From the NCBI RefSeq assembly GCF_009856295.1, contig NZ_WMEU01000005.1, positions 1 through 64,000 on the forward strand: 64,000 nucleotides of DNA, in the 5' to 3' direction. The position numbers were made by a program, and so were the translations under genes. Below, piece by piece: positions 16,388 through 25,559 of this stretch (position 1 is its first letter; each line of letters opens with the position of its first letter). Source of the DNA: Pontibacillus yanchengensis. GTDB lineage: Bacteria; Bacillota; Bacilli; Bacillales; BH030062. The notes beneath the pieces were generated by a model that ran no database searches, was not told the DNA's origin, and was given only the letters and a program-made list of their open reading frames with translations.

Positions 16388-18502
16388 ATGACGACTGTTA
16401 GTGAAGCATATTTTGTAGGAGCTGTCATAGATGGTGAGAATCAATTCAATCGTTTTTTGGAAGAAGGCATTTGGGAAAACGGGTATGATGACAAGTATCA
16501 AGAGAAAGTTTCTGAGATGGAGGTGGGAGATCGTATAGCCATCAAGTCCTCTTTTACTAGAAAGAATAATCTCCCGTTTGAGAACAATGGTGTAAGTGTT
16601 TCTGTTATGCGCATAAAAGCTATTGGGACTATAACTCATAATCTTGGAGATGGAAAAAGAGTGTCGGTCGATTGGGAACAGCTCACCCCATCGAAAGAGT
16701 GGTATTTCTTCACAAGTCGGAACATCATCTGGCATGTCGAAGCTGCGGACGGTTGGATGCAGAGGAATTTAATCCATTTTGCGTTTCATGATGAGCAACA
16801 GGATATCGATCGGTTTCTCCAGCACCCTTATTGGAAGGAAAAGTATGTATCAGCTGATTTTGAATGGACGTATTTCTATGAAGAGTTAGCGGATGCTTTA
16901 TTGCGTTATAAAGATAATCGAGTGGAGTTACTCAGAGACATCCATAGTATTTATGAAAAGCTCAATATGAATAATCCCTTTTCTATGAAGAAAACGGATG
17001 GCAGTGAAGAACTCTTGAATGATATCTGTCCGTTTACGGTGTTCGGCATGTTTAATAAACGTATTCGTGACGATAACCGACAATTGATTTTAAGAGAGTT
17101 GGCGCATTTACTAGAACTTGAGGAGCAAGTTCCTTCCGTTTTCGAAGGAGTCCCTAGAGTCAATAACCTAAAGGCCTGGTTCTTCGGGGGCGATGATCGA
17201 AGAGGAGAAACAGACATTGATCAGTTATGGCAATTGTTCGAATCGGCTATTCAGTACGCAGAGGAAGATACTGAAGAAGATAAGCAATTATTTATTGATC
17301 GGTTTAACCAAGTGATTCAACAATATGGCATCCACTGGAATATTACCATCGGTTTATATTGGATTAGACCGTGGGATTATGTGCCATTGGATAACAATAC
17401 GCGAACAAATCTACAAGATGAACTCCAGGTTAAAGTGTTGACGCGGCATAAAAGAAGAATGATTACTGGAGAAGATTATGTATCTCTATTAGAGGAAATG
17501 TACGAGAACTTTGAAAGAGAAGATTACCCTGTTCATTCCTTTCCTGAGCTTTCCTATAAATCTGTACAAAATGAATTAGGTGTGACTGACTCGGTTGAAC
17601 CTGATGAGCAGGAAGAGGATAATTCCCCTGAATCTATTATAGAGAAAAGTTATGATTACTACGATAAAGAAGCTTTCCTGGATGAGGTATTTGTGAATGA
17701 TGAAGATTATGAAACGATGAGAGCCTTATTAAGACGAAAGAAAAATCTAATACTACAAGGTGCACCAGGTGTGGGAAAAACGTTTGTAGCAAAGAGATTG
17801 GCATATTCATTAATGGGAGAGAAAAACTCATCTAGAATCAAGATGCTACAATTTCATCAAAGTTATGCGTACGAGGATTTTGTTATGGGATATCGACCTG
17901 ATGGAAATGGCGGCTTTACGTTGAAAGAAGGTCCGTTTTATCAATTTTGTCAGGAAGCAAAGCAGTATCCTAATAAGGATTTTTATTTTATTATAGATGA
18001 AATCAACAGGGGGAATCTGAGTAAGATTTTTGGAGAATTGCTCATGCTGATTGAAAGTGATAAACGGGGAGAAGCGTTGACCCTTACATACAATGATGAG
18101 GAATTTTTCGTTCCAAAAAATGTGTACTTGATTGGCATGATGAACACTGCTGACCGCAGTCTTGCGATTATTGATTATGCATTACGAAGACGTTTTTCTT
18201 TCTTCGAACTTGAACCTGCTTTCCATTCTAATAAGTTTAAACAACTTTTACTAGATCAAGGTGCTAGCGAAAATCTTGTGGAGCAAATTCAAATTCGACT
18301 TGCCAATGTAAATAGAGAGATTGAGAATGACTTTAACCTTGGAAAAGGGTTCCGGATTGGACATAGCTATTTTACTCAATACGAAGTCACTGACAATTGG
18401 TATAAAGAAATCATCCTTTATGAAATAGAACCTCTTTTGAAAGAGTATTGGTTTGACGAAGAGGAAAAAGCACAGAACTTCGTTAATGAATTGTTAAGGT
18501 GA
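16388..18502 (+). CDS. mcrB: McrB-type GTPase of a modification-dependent restriction system
   Basis: AAA+ motor subunit of an McrBC system, which cuts DNA carrying modified cytosine or a related modification. The N-terminal part (about 1-130) reads like a DNA-binding specificity domain, and a middle helical region follows. The AAA+ domain shows Walker A GAPGVGKT from G458, Walker B with D537-E538 in IIDEINRGN, and the McrB signature MNTADRS around N586, where GTP specificity is expected. An ATG at 16388 preceded by GAAGGGGA is preferred over the longer frame from 16307, giving 704 aa. mcrC starts six bases after its stop. The system should be active. Confidence 0.9.
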   Translation: MTTVSEAYFVGAVIDGENQFNRFLEEGIWENGYDDKYQEKVSEMEVGDRIAIKSSFTRKNNLPFENNGVSVSVMRIKAIGTITHNLGDGKRVSVDWEQLTPSKEWYFFTSRNIIWHVEAADGWMQRNLIHFAFHDEQQDIDRFLQHPYWKEKYVSADFEWTYFYEELADALLRYKDNRVELLRDIHSIYEKLNMNNPFSMKKTDGSEELLNDICPFTVFGMFNKRIRDDNRQLILRELAHLLELEEQVPSVFEGVPRVNNLKAWFFGGDDRRGETDIDQLWQLFESAIQYAEEDTEEDKQLFIDRFNQVIQQYGIHWNITIGLYWIRPWDYVPLDNNTRTNLQDELQVKVLTRHKRRMITGEDYVSLLEEMYENFEREDYPVHSFPELSYKSVQNELGVTDSVEPDEQEEDNSPESIIEKSYDYYDKEAFLDEVFVNDEDYETMRALLRRKKNLILQGAPGVGKTFVAKRLAYSLMGEKNSSRIKMLQFHQSYAYEDFVMGYRPDGNGGFTLKEGPFYQFCQEAKQYPNKDFYFIIDEINRGNLSKIFGELLMLIESDKRGEALTLTYNDEEFFVPKNVYLIGMMNTADRSLAIIDYALRRRFSFFELEPAFHSNKFKQLLLDQGASENLVEQIQIRLANVNREIENDFNLGKGFRIGHSYFTQYEVTDNWYKEIILYEIEPLLKEYWFDEEEKAQNFVNELLR

Positions 18503-18508
18503 TAAGAG

Positions 18509-19561
18509 ATGAGTGAGCAATCGAAGATCCCAATCAAAAATATTTATTATATGCTCTGTTATGCGTGGAACGTATTGGATCAGTCAGAGCGAGTGAATAC
18601 GGGTAGCGAGAAATTTGATAACATCTATAACTTATTAGGTAGTGTTTATATCAACGGAGTGAACAGCTTACTGAAGCAAGGGTTAAATCGGTATTACAAG
18701 GTTCAGAAAAAAGCGACCTCCTCTTTAAGAGGGAAGATGAAAATAGGAGATTCTATAAAGCAGCATACATTTAGTCAGGGACGAATGGTTTGTGAGTATG
18801 AAAACTTCGAAGAGAATATCATCTTAAATCAGATTGTGAAGAAAACAATCAATATTCTTTTGAAGTCTCCAAATTTAAATGTTGAGTTGAAGCAGCAATT
18901 ATCCAAGCAACGTCAATATTTTCGAGAAGTCGAGGATATTCGCCTTTCACTATCGCTTTTTCAATCATTGAGATATAACCGGAACAATTACCATTACCGA
19001 ATGTTAATGAACGTTAGTGAGTTGATTTACATGGGATTGGTCTCAACTGAAACTGATAATGACATGATATTTCTGGATTTTATTCGAGACCAGCAAATGG
19101 CCAAACTATATGAAAAGTTTGTATTGAATTTTTATCGTTATCACTTAGATGGAAGTCGTTATCGCATTCATTCCCCGAAAATAAAATGGAATGTAGATGA
19201 AAGTGTAACAGAACAATCCTTATCCTTACTTCCTAATATGAAAACGGATATTGTTATAGAAGATAAATGGACCCAACGACAATTAATTATGGATACGAAA
19301 TTCTATTCAGAAACGCTAGTAAGCAGCAACCACTCAGATATTGAAAAAGTTCGAACAGGGCATTTATATCAAATATATGCATATATAATGAACAGTGATT
19401 TTCCTGGCAGAGTAAATGGAATGTTGCTGTATCCAACAGTAAATGAAGAGGTAGATGCAAAGTTCCCTATGTCTGGAGATCAGAATATTTGGATCCGGAC
19501 ATTGGATTTGTCTGTAGATTGGGAGGAAGTGAAGGGGAGGTTGTTGGAGTTTGTGGATTGA
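18509..19561 (+). CDS. mcrC: McrC-type nuclease subunit
   Basis: The 350-aa partner of McrB, supplying the nuclease. The family N-terminal region starts with IPIKNIYYMLCYAWNVL. The PD-(D/E)xK core is visible as D247 (MKTDIVI) and D262-T-K264 (LIMDTKFY), close to the C-terminus as usual in McrC. AAGGTGAT overlaps the end of mcrB and serves as ribosome binding site, so the two genes are coupled. Both subunits are full length. Confidence 0.9.
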   Translation: MSEQSKIPIKNIYYMLCYAWNVLDQSERVNTGSEKFDNIYNLLGSVYINGVNSLLKQGLNRYYKVQKKATSSLRGKMKIGDSIKQHTFSQGRMVCEYENFEENIILNQIVKKTINILLKSPNLNVELKQQLSKQRQYFREVEDIRLSLSLFQSLRYNRNNYHYRMLMNVSELIYMGLVSTETDNDMIFLDFIRDQQMAKLYEKFVLNFYRYHLDGSRYRIHSPKIKWNVDESVTEQSLSLLPNMKTDIVIEDKWTQRQLIMDTKFYSETLVSSNHSDIEKVRTGHLYQIYAYIMNSDFPGRVNGMLLYPTVNEEVDAKFPMSGDQNIWIRTLDLSVDWEEVKGRLLEFVD

Positions 19562-19643
19562 AGGTAGTTCAATTTATTGTATTTATGAAAACGTGATTAA
19601 AGTTTTCTTAGATAAAATGCTAGATTGAAAGGAGTAAGTGGAA

Positions 19644-20723
19644 ATGAGTATTGATAATTCGTTTTTAGATTTAAAAGAAAGACAGCTTTTAGAAACTCTC
19701 ACAACGAAGTATGAAGAATTCATAGAGCCGAGTTCCTTTCAAAAACAAATAAGCAGGACAACTGATAAAGCCTCTGAGTTGTTGCCCGAAAAGGTAAAGA
19801 AAATGTCTTCTAATGCCATAAAAAATGCAAGTGATTGGACGGTGATAAGAAAGGTAATAGAAAGTGCTGGTGAAGGTTTTGGAGTGGTTAATGAAAATTC
19901 TGCGAGATATACTTTAAGTAAAAAGAATTTACTCAATTCTTTGAATAATGAAGATAATGAAATTAATGAATTTACTAGGATTTGTGAGTTAAGAAGTTAT
20001 TATATAGAAAAGAATTTATTAAACAGAAGAAGATTACTTGATTTACCTACTGCATTTGTAGGTGGAGGTATAACAGGGTTTTTTGGTTTATTGGGGGTAC
20101 CATTTAACTTAGCATATACTTTTTTTATGTATTATAGAACTGTTCAAACCGTGGCATTATTTTATGGCTATGATGTGGTTGATGATCCAAGAGAGTTAGA
20201 GTTTGCATCAAGTGTAACAATTACATGTTTATCACCTCATATAACATCAGATGTACAAAATCTTGGTTCTATAGTTAGTAGAATGATGTTTGCTACCAAT
20301 GTGACAGTCTTAAAAGAATCATTATCGAAATTATCTTATGAACAGATGGCTCAAAAAGGTGGGGCCGAATTGCTATATGTTCAAATAAGAGCTTTAGCTA
20401 ATGCACAAGCAAAAAAAGCACTTGAAAAAGCAGGAAAAGAGGGGGTTGAAGCAGGGATATTTAAAAAACTTCTTGAACAGATAGGTAAAAGAATGACGAA
20501 AGAAGGTGGGAAAAAAATAGTCCCTGTAATTGGTGGGGTTGTTGGAGCTTTTTCAGACACATATACCATGAATAAGATAATACACGGAGCAAACTTAATT
20601 TATCATAAGAGGTTCTTATTTGAAAAAGATATAAGAATAAATGAACTTAATTTTAATTCAGATTTAAATCGTAACTCTGATATTTTAGACTATGATGAAA
20701 TAATGAAAAAATTTAGATCGTGA
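19644..20723 (+). CDS. EcsC-family protein
   Basis: A 359-aa protein of the EcsC family, named after the third gene of the Bacillus subtilis ecs locus; biochemical role unknown. Diagnostic segments are the glycine-rich hydrophobic stretch FVGGGITGFFGLLGVPFNLA and FYGYDVVDDPRELEFA in the middle, and a second glycine-rich helix near VPVIGGVVGAFSD towards the end, both probably membrane-interacting. ATG at 19644 is chosen because AAAGGAG lies nine bases upstream; a GTG at 19638 would be too close. It follows mcrC by 82 bases in the same direction and may be co-transcribed. Placement at the end of a restriction island suggests cargo of the island, possibly defence-related, but that is inference. 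Confidence 0.8.
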   Translation: MSIDNSFLDLKERQLLETLTTKYEEFIEPSSFQKQISRTTDKASELLPEKVKKMSSNAIKNASDWTVIRKVIESAGEGFGVVNENSARYTLSKKNLLNSLNNEDNEINEFTRICELRSYYIEKNLLNRRRLLDLPTAFVGGGITGFFGLLGVPFNLAYTFFMYYRTVQTVALFYGYDVVDDPRELEFASSVTITCLSPHITSDVQNLGSIVSRMMFATNVTVLKESLSKLSYEQMAQKGGAELLYVQIRALANAQAKKALEKAGKEGVEAGIFKKLLEQIGKRMTKEGGKKIVPVIGGVVGAFSDTYTMNKIIHGANLIYHKRFLFEKDIRINELNFNSDLNRNSDILDYDEIMKKFRS

Positions 20724-21213
20724 AATAGTAGAGTTAAACGAGCTTGTTATTGTTACAAACAGGTCATAAGGACAGCGTGTGGGCCCTTTGTATTATCATT
20801 CATTATGTGCTAACACTTATAACGTAATCATTGTGAAAAACGGTAAATTCACGTTTTAAATGTTAAACCTTTAACTCGGAAATACCTTGATATACTGTAC
20901 TTTCCGCATGACAATAAAGATATTTCAAACTCTAACTAAGCAAAACATAAATTTTTATTACCCTTCTATGTAAAAGATCCATAACCATCCTCCTGAAACT
21001 CTTAGGAGACCCTCCACCAAATACTATAAGTAGTAAGAAGCTTCGCTCGTTTTTTCTATTGGAATTTTCAAATTAGATATAATATTTATCACTATAATCA
21101 ACAAATTGCGGTATGTAGTCATTTTACCTTTTTAATGTAATTGAATACACATGTCTTGAATATAGATATAAGAATTATGTTTTCAAAGAGCCATAGTGGA
21201 AAGGATGGTTGGG
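20724..21213. other. intergenic stretch without recognisable gene
   Basis: No coding frame, strong hairpin or repeat was found. The stretch separates the defence island from the nucleotidyltransferase gene and presumably holds its promoter near 21060-21190. Confidence 0.5.
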
Positions 21214-21903
21214 ATGAACAAAGACATCCTTCATATTGCAAGAGATTTTATAGCCACTCATTTTCCTGCTTGTCGTGCTGCTTTATTGGCAGGGAGTTAT
21301 GTTCGAGGAGAGGATACGCCTTCTTCTGATTTAGATATTGTCATACTGGATAGGGATACATATAGGGAATCTTATACATTTTTAGATAACCCGATAGAAG
21401 CTTTTGTTTATGATGGGGATTCGCTTGATTTCCAATTATTCGCGGAAAAACAGCATGGGATCCCCTTAATTACTCGGATGTGTGCTGAGGGTGTTGTACT
21501 GAAAGGGGAGGAAGAGGCGCGTACATTAATTTTACAAGGAGAGGAACATTTGATGGAAGGGCCTAGCCCGTTGTCACCGAGCCAATTGGATGATTTTCGA
21601 TACCTCATTACCGACCTACTCTATGACTTAGAGGGTTCTAGAGAAGAAATGGAGGATACCTATAGTGTGGGCGAGCTCACCATAAAACTGCCGGAATTTA
21701 TCCTTAGAGCGAACCAAGAGTGGATTGGTGAAGGCAAGTGGATGTTTCGGTGTCTAAATTACTTTGATCCAAACATCGCCAAGGAATTTACAAAGTGTAT
21801 TCAGGGTTACTATCAATCAAATGATAAACAGGAGCTAATACGTTTTGTAGACTATGTATTAGAACCATTTGGTGGAAGGTTATTTAACGGGTATCAAAAA
21901 TAG
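21214..21903 (+). CDS. nucleotidyltransferase-domain protein
   Basis: A 229-aa protein of the polymerase-beta-like nucleotidyltransferase superfamily. The signature GSYVRGEDTPSSDLDIVI (GS followed by DxD) lies at about residues 27-45. The rest is a helical C-terminal domain, the usual layout of stand-alone aminoglycoside-type or unknown-target transferases. The third possible start, ATG at 21214, is preferred: AAGGATGG is at suitable distance. The target (small molecule, RNA or protein) is unknown. No partner HEPN gene is adjacent, so this is not an obvious MNT/HEPN toxin-antitoxin pair. Confidence 0.75.
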   Translation: MNKDILHIARDFIATHFPACRAALLAGSYVRGEDTPSSDLDIVILDRDTYRESYTFLDNPIEAFVYDGDSLDFQLFAEKQHGIPLITRMCAEGVVLKGEEEARTLILQGEEHLMEGPSPLSPSQLDDFRYLITDLLYDLEGSREEMEDTYSVGELTIKLPEFILRANQEWIGEGKWMFRCLNYFDPNIAKEFTKCIQGYYQSNDKQELIRFVDYVLEPFGGRLFNGYQK

Positions 21904-21975
21904 TCTTGAGTTGATATAAGTGTCTGTCATCTCCCGAGATAAGATATTTGGAGGCAGTTACTAAATTAGTATTAA

Positions 21976-22018
21976 AAAAAGAAGTAGGAACCCAAAAAGG
22001 GTTGCCTGCTTCTTTTTA
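21976..22018 (+). terminator. terminator (AAGAAGCAGG family)
   Basis: AAAAAGAAGTAGG pairs with CCTGCTTCTTTTT and is followed by ATT. It ends the nucleotidyltransferase unit. Confidence 0.75.
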
Positions 22019-22169
22019 TTTTTATCTAGGTAGTTCTTTGTAACATACCTTTATAAGGATAGGGATTATAGTTTGAAAAAACTGTTCGAGAATCTATGTA
22101 ATCCTATAATATTTTTTCTCATGTTATTTTATGTTTCAGTGATATCTCTCTCAAAATTGACTATGAACA

Positions 22170-22202
22170 GCCCTGCAGAATGTATTTCTGCAGGGCTTTT
22201 TC
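22170..22202 (+). terminator. second terminator-like hairpin
   Basis: GCCCTGCAGAA and TTCTGCAGGGC form a perfect 11-bp stem with a short loop and TTTTT. No gene lies between it and the previous terminator, so it is either a backup or the end of an unrecognised short RNA. Confidence 0.7.
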
Positions 22203-22254
22203 ATTCTAATAAGGCACCTAATCTAAGTGTGATTCAAAATATTTCTTAAAACAT

Positions 22255-22330
22255 AGACACCAACCAATCGACTCGTTGCGATTACTAAGACGAGAGAATC
22301 TAATTCGTTATAGTACAGGAGTCGATAAAA
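22255..22330 (+). repeat. conserved leader of the HTH gene, copy 1
   Basis: These 76 bases recur, with a few changes, before the second copy of the gene (33420-33495). ATCGACTC at 22267-22274 is the exact inverted complement of GAGTCGAT at 22319-22326. The right arm overlaps the ribosome binding site AGGAG, so folding of the RNA would hide it. An inner pair CTCGT/ACGAG lies at 22272-22294. Confidence 0.6.
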
Positions 22331-23101
22331 ATGAACTATGTAAGTTTAGCAATCAAACATAAACCGTTTCAAACCAAGGAAGAAATGAATCAAGCCATTA
22401 TATCTCATATTGTAGAGCATGGAGGGCATTTGTCTGCAACAGACATCGAGATGATCCACCTTCTGTCCCGATATGCGTGTAAGTATCCGGGGGTAGCTTA
22501 TCTAAAGAATGATACGATTGCTGATTTAATTGGGAGAAGCAGAAGAACGGTGATTCGCGTATTGAATAAGCTAGTCGAGTATTCCATTATTACCCGCATT
22601 GAAAATATGCGCCCTAACAGAGGTGGAAATGGGGCGAATTTGTATATTATTAACCCTTCTGTCACCCGGAATGTGTCACGTGGCCAGGAAGCTAAAAAAG
22701 CAGAAGCCTCAACGGATTTAGCTACAGAAATGCCAGACGAACCATTATCTTTTAAAAACATAATTAATAAAGAATTTAAAGAATCGTTACAGGTGGAAGG
22801 TTCCCATCTTAAGAACTTCTATCGAGCATTTAAACATTTGATGTATTGCTTTATTCCAGAAAAGCATTTCTTCTATCGTTTGTACCGTTCCTATAAAGCA
22901 CAAATTAAATCATTAGAAAACCTCTATGCTGAAGAAACACTTCATGAGGTAGGCATTCAAGCTCTAAAAGCGATGTTCTCTGCTATGAAGATGAAAGATG
23001 TACATAATCCTGTTGGTTATTTTAGTCGGATAGTGAAACAAAAGTTAGATGATCTATATTTGGAGTGTTTGAGGGAATTGGAGGAGTCTGTAAATCTCTG
23101 A
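22331..23101 (+). CDS. helix-turn-helix protein, intact copy of a duplicated gene
   Basis: A 256-aa protein with a winged helix-turn-helix near residues 50-95 (NDTIADLIGRSRRTVIRVLNK), followed by a wing-like NRGGNGANLY and a C-terminal helical domain with an aromatic cluster (KHFFYRLYRSYKAQIK). This layout resembles plasmid-type replication-initiator or DnaD-like proteins, but no family is certain. ATG follows AGGAG inside a structured leader. A second copy at 33496-34275 is over 90% identical by eye over most of its length but carries a stop at codon 48. The gene is monocistronic. It probably belongs to a mobile or multicopy gene family rather than regulating its neighbours. Confidence 0.75.
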   Translation: MNYVSLAIKHKPFQTKEEMNQAIISHIVEHGGHLSATDIEMIHLLSRYACKYPGVAYLKNDTIADLIGRSRRTVIRVLNKLVEYSIITRIENMRPNRGGNGANLYIINPSVTRNVSRGQEAKKAEASTDLATEMPDEPLSFKNIINKEFKESLQVEGSHLKNFYRAFKHLMYCFIPEKHFFYRLYRSYKAQIKSLENLYAEETLHEVGIQALKAMFSAMKMKDVHNPVGYFSRIVKQKLDDLYLECLRELEESVNL

Positions 23102-23380
23102 ATTATTTATTTTGTAGCATAGTTGTGTTTTATCCAGGAACTTATTCCTCAGCATATTTTTGTGATTTTATGATGTGTTAATGCTGGAATATCTCCATTA
23201 AGAAGAACATTTCTCCTTCCCTTACTTTAATTTTAGTTAACGCCAATATTAAAAGAAGCTATTTTATTTATTTAATGTATGCAAATTTTACTATTTATAA
23301 GAGGTAGTCTCACCCTATTAAAAGGTCTTGTTCAAGTATGTCTTATTTACACAATCATATAAAAGTAAAAATAACAAACA

Positions 23381-23403
23381 AAAAGTATAATTTCATGCAT
23401 GTT
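23381..23403 (+). promoter_or_regulatory. putative YesN-type operator, copy 1
   Basis: A 23-base box starting AAAAGTAT and ending CATGCATGTT matches 30616-30638 at 21 of 23 positions. In both places a -10-like hexamer (TATGAT here, at 23422-23427) starts 24 bases after the first base of ATGTT. The box sits 57 bases before the debranching-enzyme gene and probably binds the AraC-type regulator encoded in the same operon. Confidence 0.55.
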
Positions 23404-23431
23404 GATTATCAAGACACTACTCTATGATTTA

Positions 23432-23445
23432 TGTAAAGGTTTACA
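23432..23445 (+). promoter_or_regulatory. cre-like site (CcpA) before the glycan operon
   Basis: TGTAAAGGTTTACA is perfectly symmetrical and differs from the cre consensus TGWAANCGNTNWCA at one position. It lies between the presumed transcription start and the ribosome binding site, which suits catabolite repression. Confidence 0.45.
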
Positions 23446-23460
23446 AAAAGGAGAGGTTTT

Positions 23461-25542
23461 ATGAGTTTTGTGCCATTAAAGCATGGAGAGGTATTTTCAG
23501 TAACAAATGAACTTGGAGATATGAATCCTAATGACATAGGAGCTGGAATTTACTATAGAGATACAAGGTTTTTACGTGAATATAATATGATGATCAATGA
23601 TCAACCTTGTATATTTCTGAAAAAAGATCAAAGTAAAGGCATTGAAAATCAGTTTAAATTGAGTAATGGAGATATCCAATCAGGGGATGCTCATTATGAA
23701 AAGATGGACTTGGAAATTAACAGAAAACAATTGATGTATAAGGGCATCTTTTACGACAAAATCCAGGTTAACAATGGAAGTCAAAAGCATATCACGTGTT
23801 CCTTAAATCTAACTTTTGATTTAGGTTTTGAGGATTTATTTGAAGTTCGTGGAGCCAAAAGAGAAAAAAGAGGTACACTCCACAAACCAGAAGTGAATCA
23901 TAACCGCCTAAAATATCAATATTCTGGACTCGATGATATTGAGAGGATATTAACAATAGATGTTTCGCGTAATGGTCACTCTCATGAGAATGGTCTTTCT
24001 TTTGATATGGATCTGCACCCAGGAGAAAGTCATACCATTGAAATCGCCATTCAAGTTCGAGAAGGTACAGAAGATGACCATGAACCACTGAATTATGAGA
24101 GGGCTTATGCAGAATGTGAAAACGAATTAGAAAAGTGGATCAGTGATCAAACGAAAGTAACCACAAGTCATCCATTAATAAATAAAACACTGGAAAGAGC
24201 AGAAAAAGACCTCTATCTTCTAGCAACAGATATTGGTCAAGGTAGCTTTCCCGTAGCAGGGATCCCATGGTTTTGTGTTCCATTTGGTAGAGACTCGATG
24301 ATTACTGCTATTCAATCTCTAGTACTAAATCCTGACCTTGCTAAAAGCACATTACGTACATTGGCAAATTTGCAAGGCGTTGTTGAAAATGATTGGAATG
24401 AAGAAGCACCAGGTAAGATACTCCATGAAATGAGAAATGGAGAAATGGCTAATCTAAATGAAATTCCTTTTAAACGTTATTACGGAAGCATTGACTCAAC
24501 TCCTTTATATATCGTTCTGTTTGCGGAAACGATTCGTTGGACCGGGGATATGGAGCTCATGAATGAGTTACTTCCTTCAGTTGAAAAGGCACTTGAATAT
24601 GTAGAGCAATATGCTGACCTTGATGGGGATGGTTTCGTTGAGTTTCATAAGCAGTCAGATGGAGGTTTAGCGGTACAAAGTTGGAAGGACTCAAACCACT
24701 CAATGGTCCATAAAGACGGGACTCATTCCGAATCCCCTATGGCTGTTGTAGAAGTTCAAGGGTATGTTTATGATGCGAAAGCTAAGATGGCTGAGCTATA
24801 TGAGTATATTGGTGAAGACTATAAAGCACAAAAGATGATTGAAGAAGCTCGGCAGCTAAAGACATTATTTAATGATGCATTCTGGATGGAACAAGAGGAT
24901 TTCTATGCTCTTGCGTTAGATAAAGATAAACAGCAAGTTCAAACCATTACCTCAGATCCTGGCCATGCATTGTGGTCAACTATTATAGAAGAAAGTAAGG
25001 TGCAGGATGTAGCACGAGTTCTATTATCCGACAAATTGTACTCTGGATGGGGCATCCGTACAATGAGTCAGGAAGAAAAGGTATATAATCCAATAGCTTA
25101 TCATAACGGAACAGTATGGCCTCACGATAATTCATTGATTCTATTAGGGTTAGCGAAGCACAGCCTAAAAGATCAGGTGAATCAATTAGTACAATCATTA
25201 TTTGAGAGTGCAAACCAATTTGAGGATGCTAGGTTACCAGAATTGTTTTGTGGACACAGTCGTGAAGAAGAAGAAACGATTGTACCGTTTCCTGTTGCAT
25301 GCTCACCTCAAGCTTGGGCTGCTGGTACACCATTTGCTTGTGTACAGGCTTTACTTGGAATGGAAGTTAATGCTTATACCAAGTCAATCTCGATCAATCC
25401 AACTTTACCTGAAGATATGGATTGGCTAGAAGTTAAAGATTTAACTGTTGGGAATGGGAAGCTAAATATTGTTCTTAAGAAGTCAGAAAATCATGTGGTA
25501 GCTAAAGTAGAACAAAATACTTCTGAATTTACCATTAATTAA
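23461..25542 (+). CDS. amylo-alpha-1,6-glucosidase-like glycan debranching enzyme
   Basis: A 693-aa cytoplasmic glycosidase of the glycogen-debranching-like family. The N-terminal beta domain (about 1-200) matches the GDE_N_bis type, with GAGIYYRDTRFLREY near the start. The C-terminal (alpha/alpha)6 barrel carries GRDSM near residue 278 and acidic segments DLDGDGFVEF and WKDS that would hold the catalytic acids. No signal peptide. The ribosome binding site is AAAAGGAG. It heads an operon with two ABC permeases, a two-component system, a binding protein and a second barrel enzyme, so it probably trims an imported oligosaccharide. The exact linkage cannot be deduced. Confidence 0.85.
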   Translation: MSFVPLKHGEVFSVTNELGDMNPNDIGAGIYYRDTRFLREYNMMINDQPCIFLKKDQSKGIENQFKLSNGDIQSGDAHYEKMDLEINRKQLMYKGIFYDKIQVNNGSQKHITCSLNLTFDLGFEDLFEVRGAKREKRGTLHKPEVNHNRLKYQYSGLDDIERILTIDVSRNGHSHENGLSFDMDLHPGESHTIEIAIQVREGTEDDHEPLNYERAYAECENELEKWISDQTKVTTSHPLINKTLERAEKDLYLLATDIGQGSFPVAGIPWFCVPFGRDSMITAIQSLVLNPDLAKSTLRTLANLQGVVENDWNEEAPGKILHEMRNGEMANLNEIPFKRYYGSIDSTPLYIVLFAETIRWTGDMELMNELLPSVEKALEYVEQYADLDGDGFVEFHKQSDGGLAVQSWKDSNHSMVHKDGTHSESPMAVVEVQGYVYDAKAKMAELYEYIGEDYKAQKMIEEARQLKTLFNDAFWMEQEDFYALALDKDKQQVQTITSDPGHALWSTIIEESKVQDVARVLLSDKLYSGWGIRTMSQEEKVYNPIAYHNGTVWPHDNSLILLGLAKHSLKDQVNQLVQSLFESANQFEDARLPELFCGHSREEEETIVPFPVACSPQAWAAGTPFACVQALLGMEVNAYTKSISINPTLPEDMDWLEVKDLTVGNGKLNIVLKKSENHVVAKVEQNTSEFTIN

Positions 25543-25559
25543 TAAAGCGGGGGATATAC

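Noticed and set aside
21214..21903. MNT/HEPN toxin-antitoxin module
   Set aside because: A nucleotidyltransferase is present, but no HEPN-like gene lies beside it.
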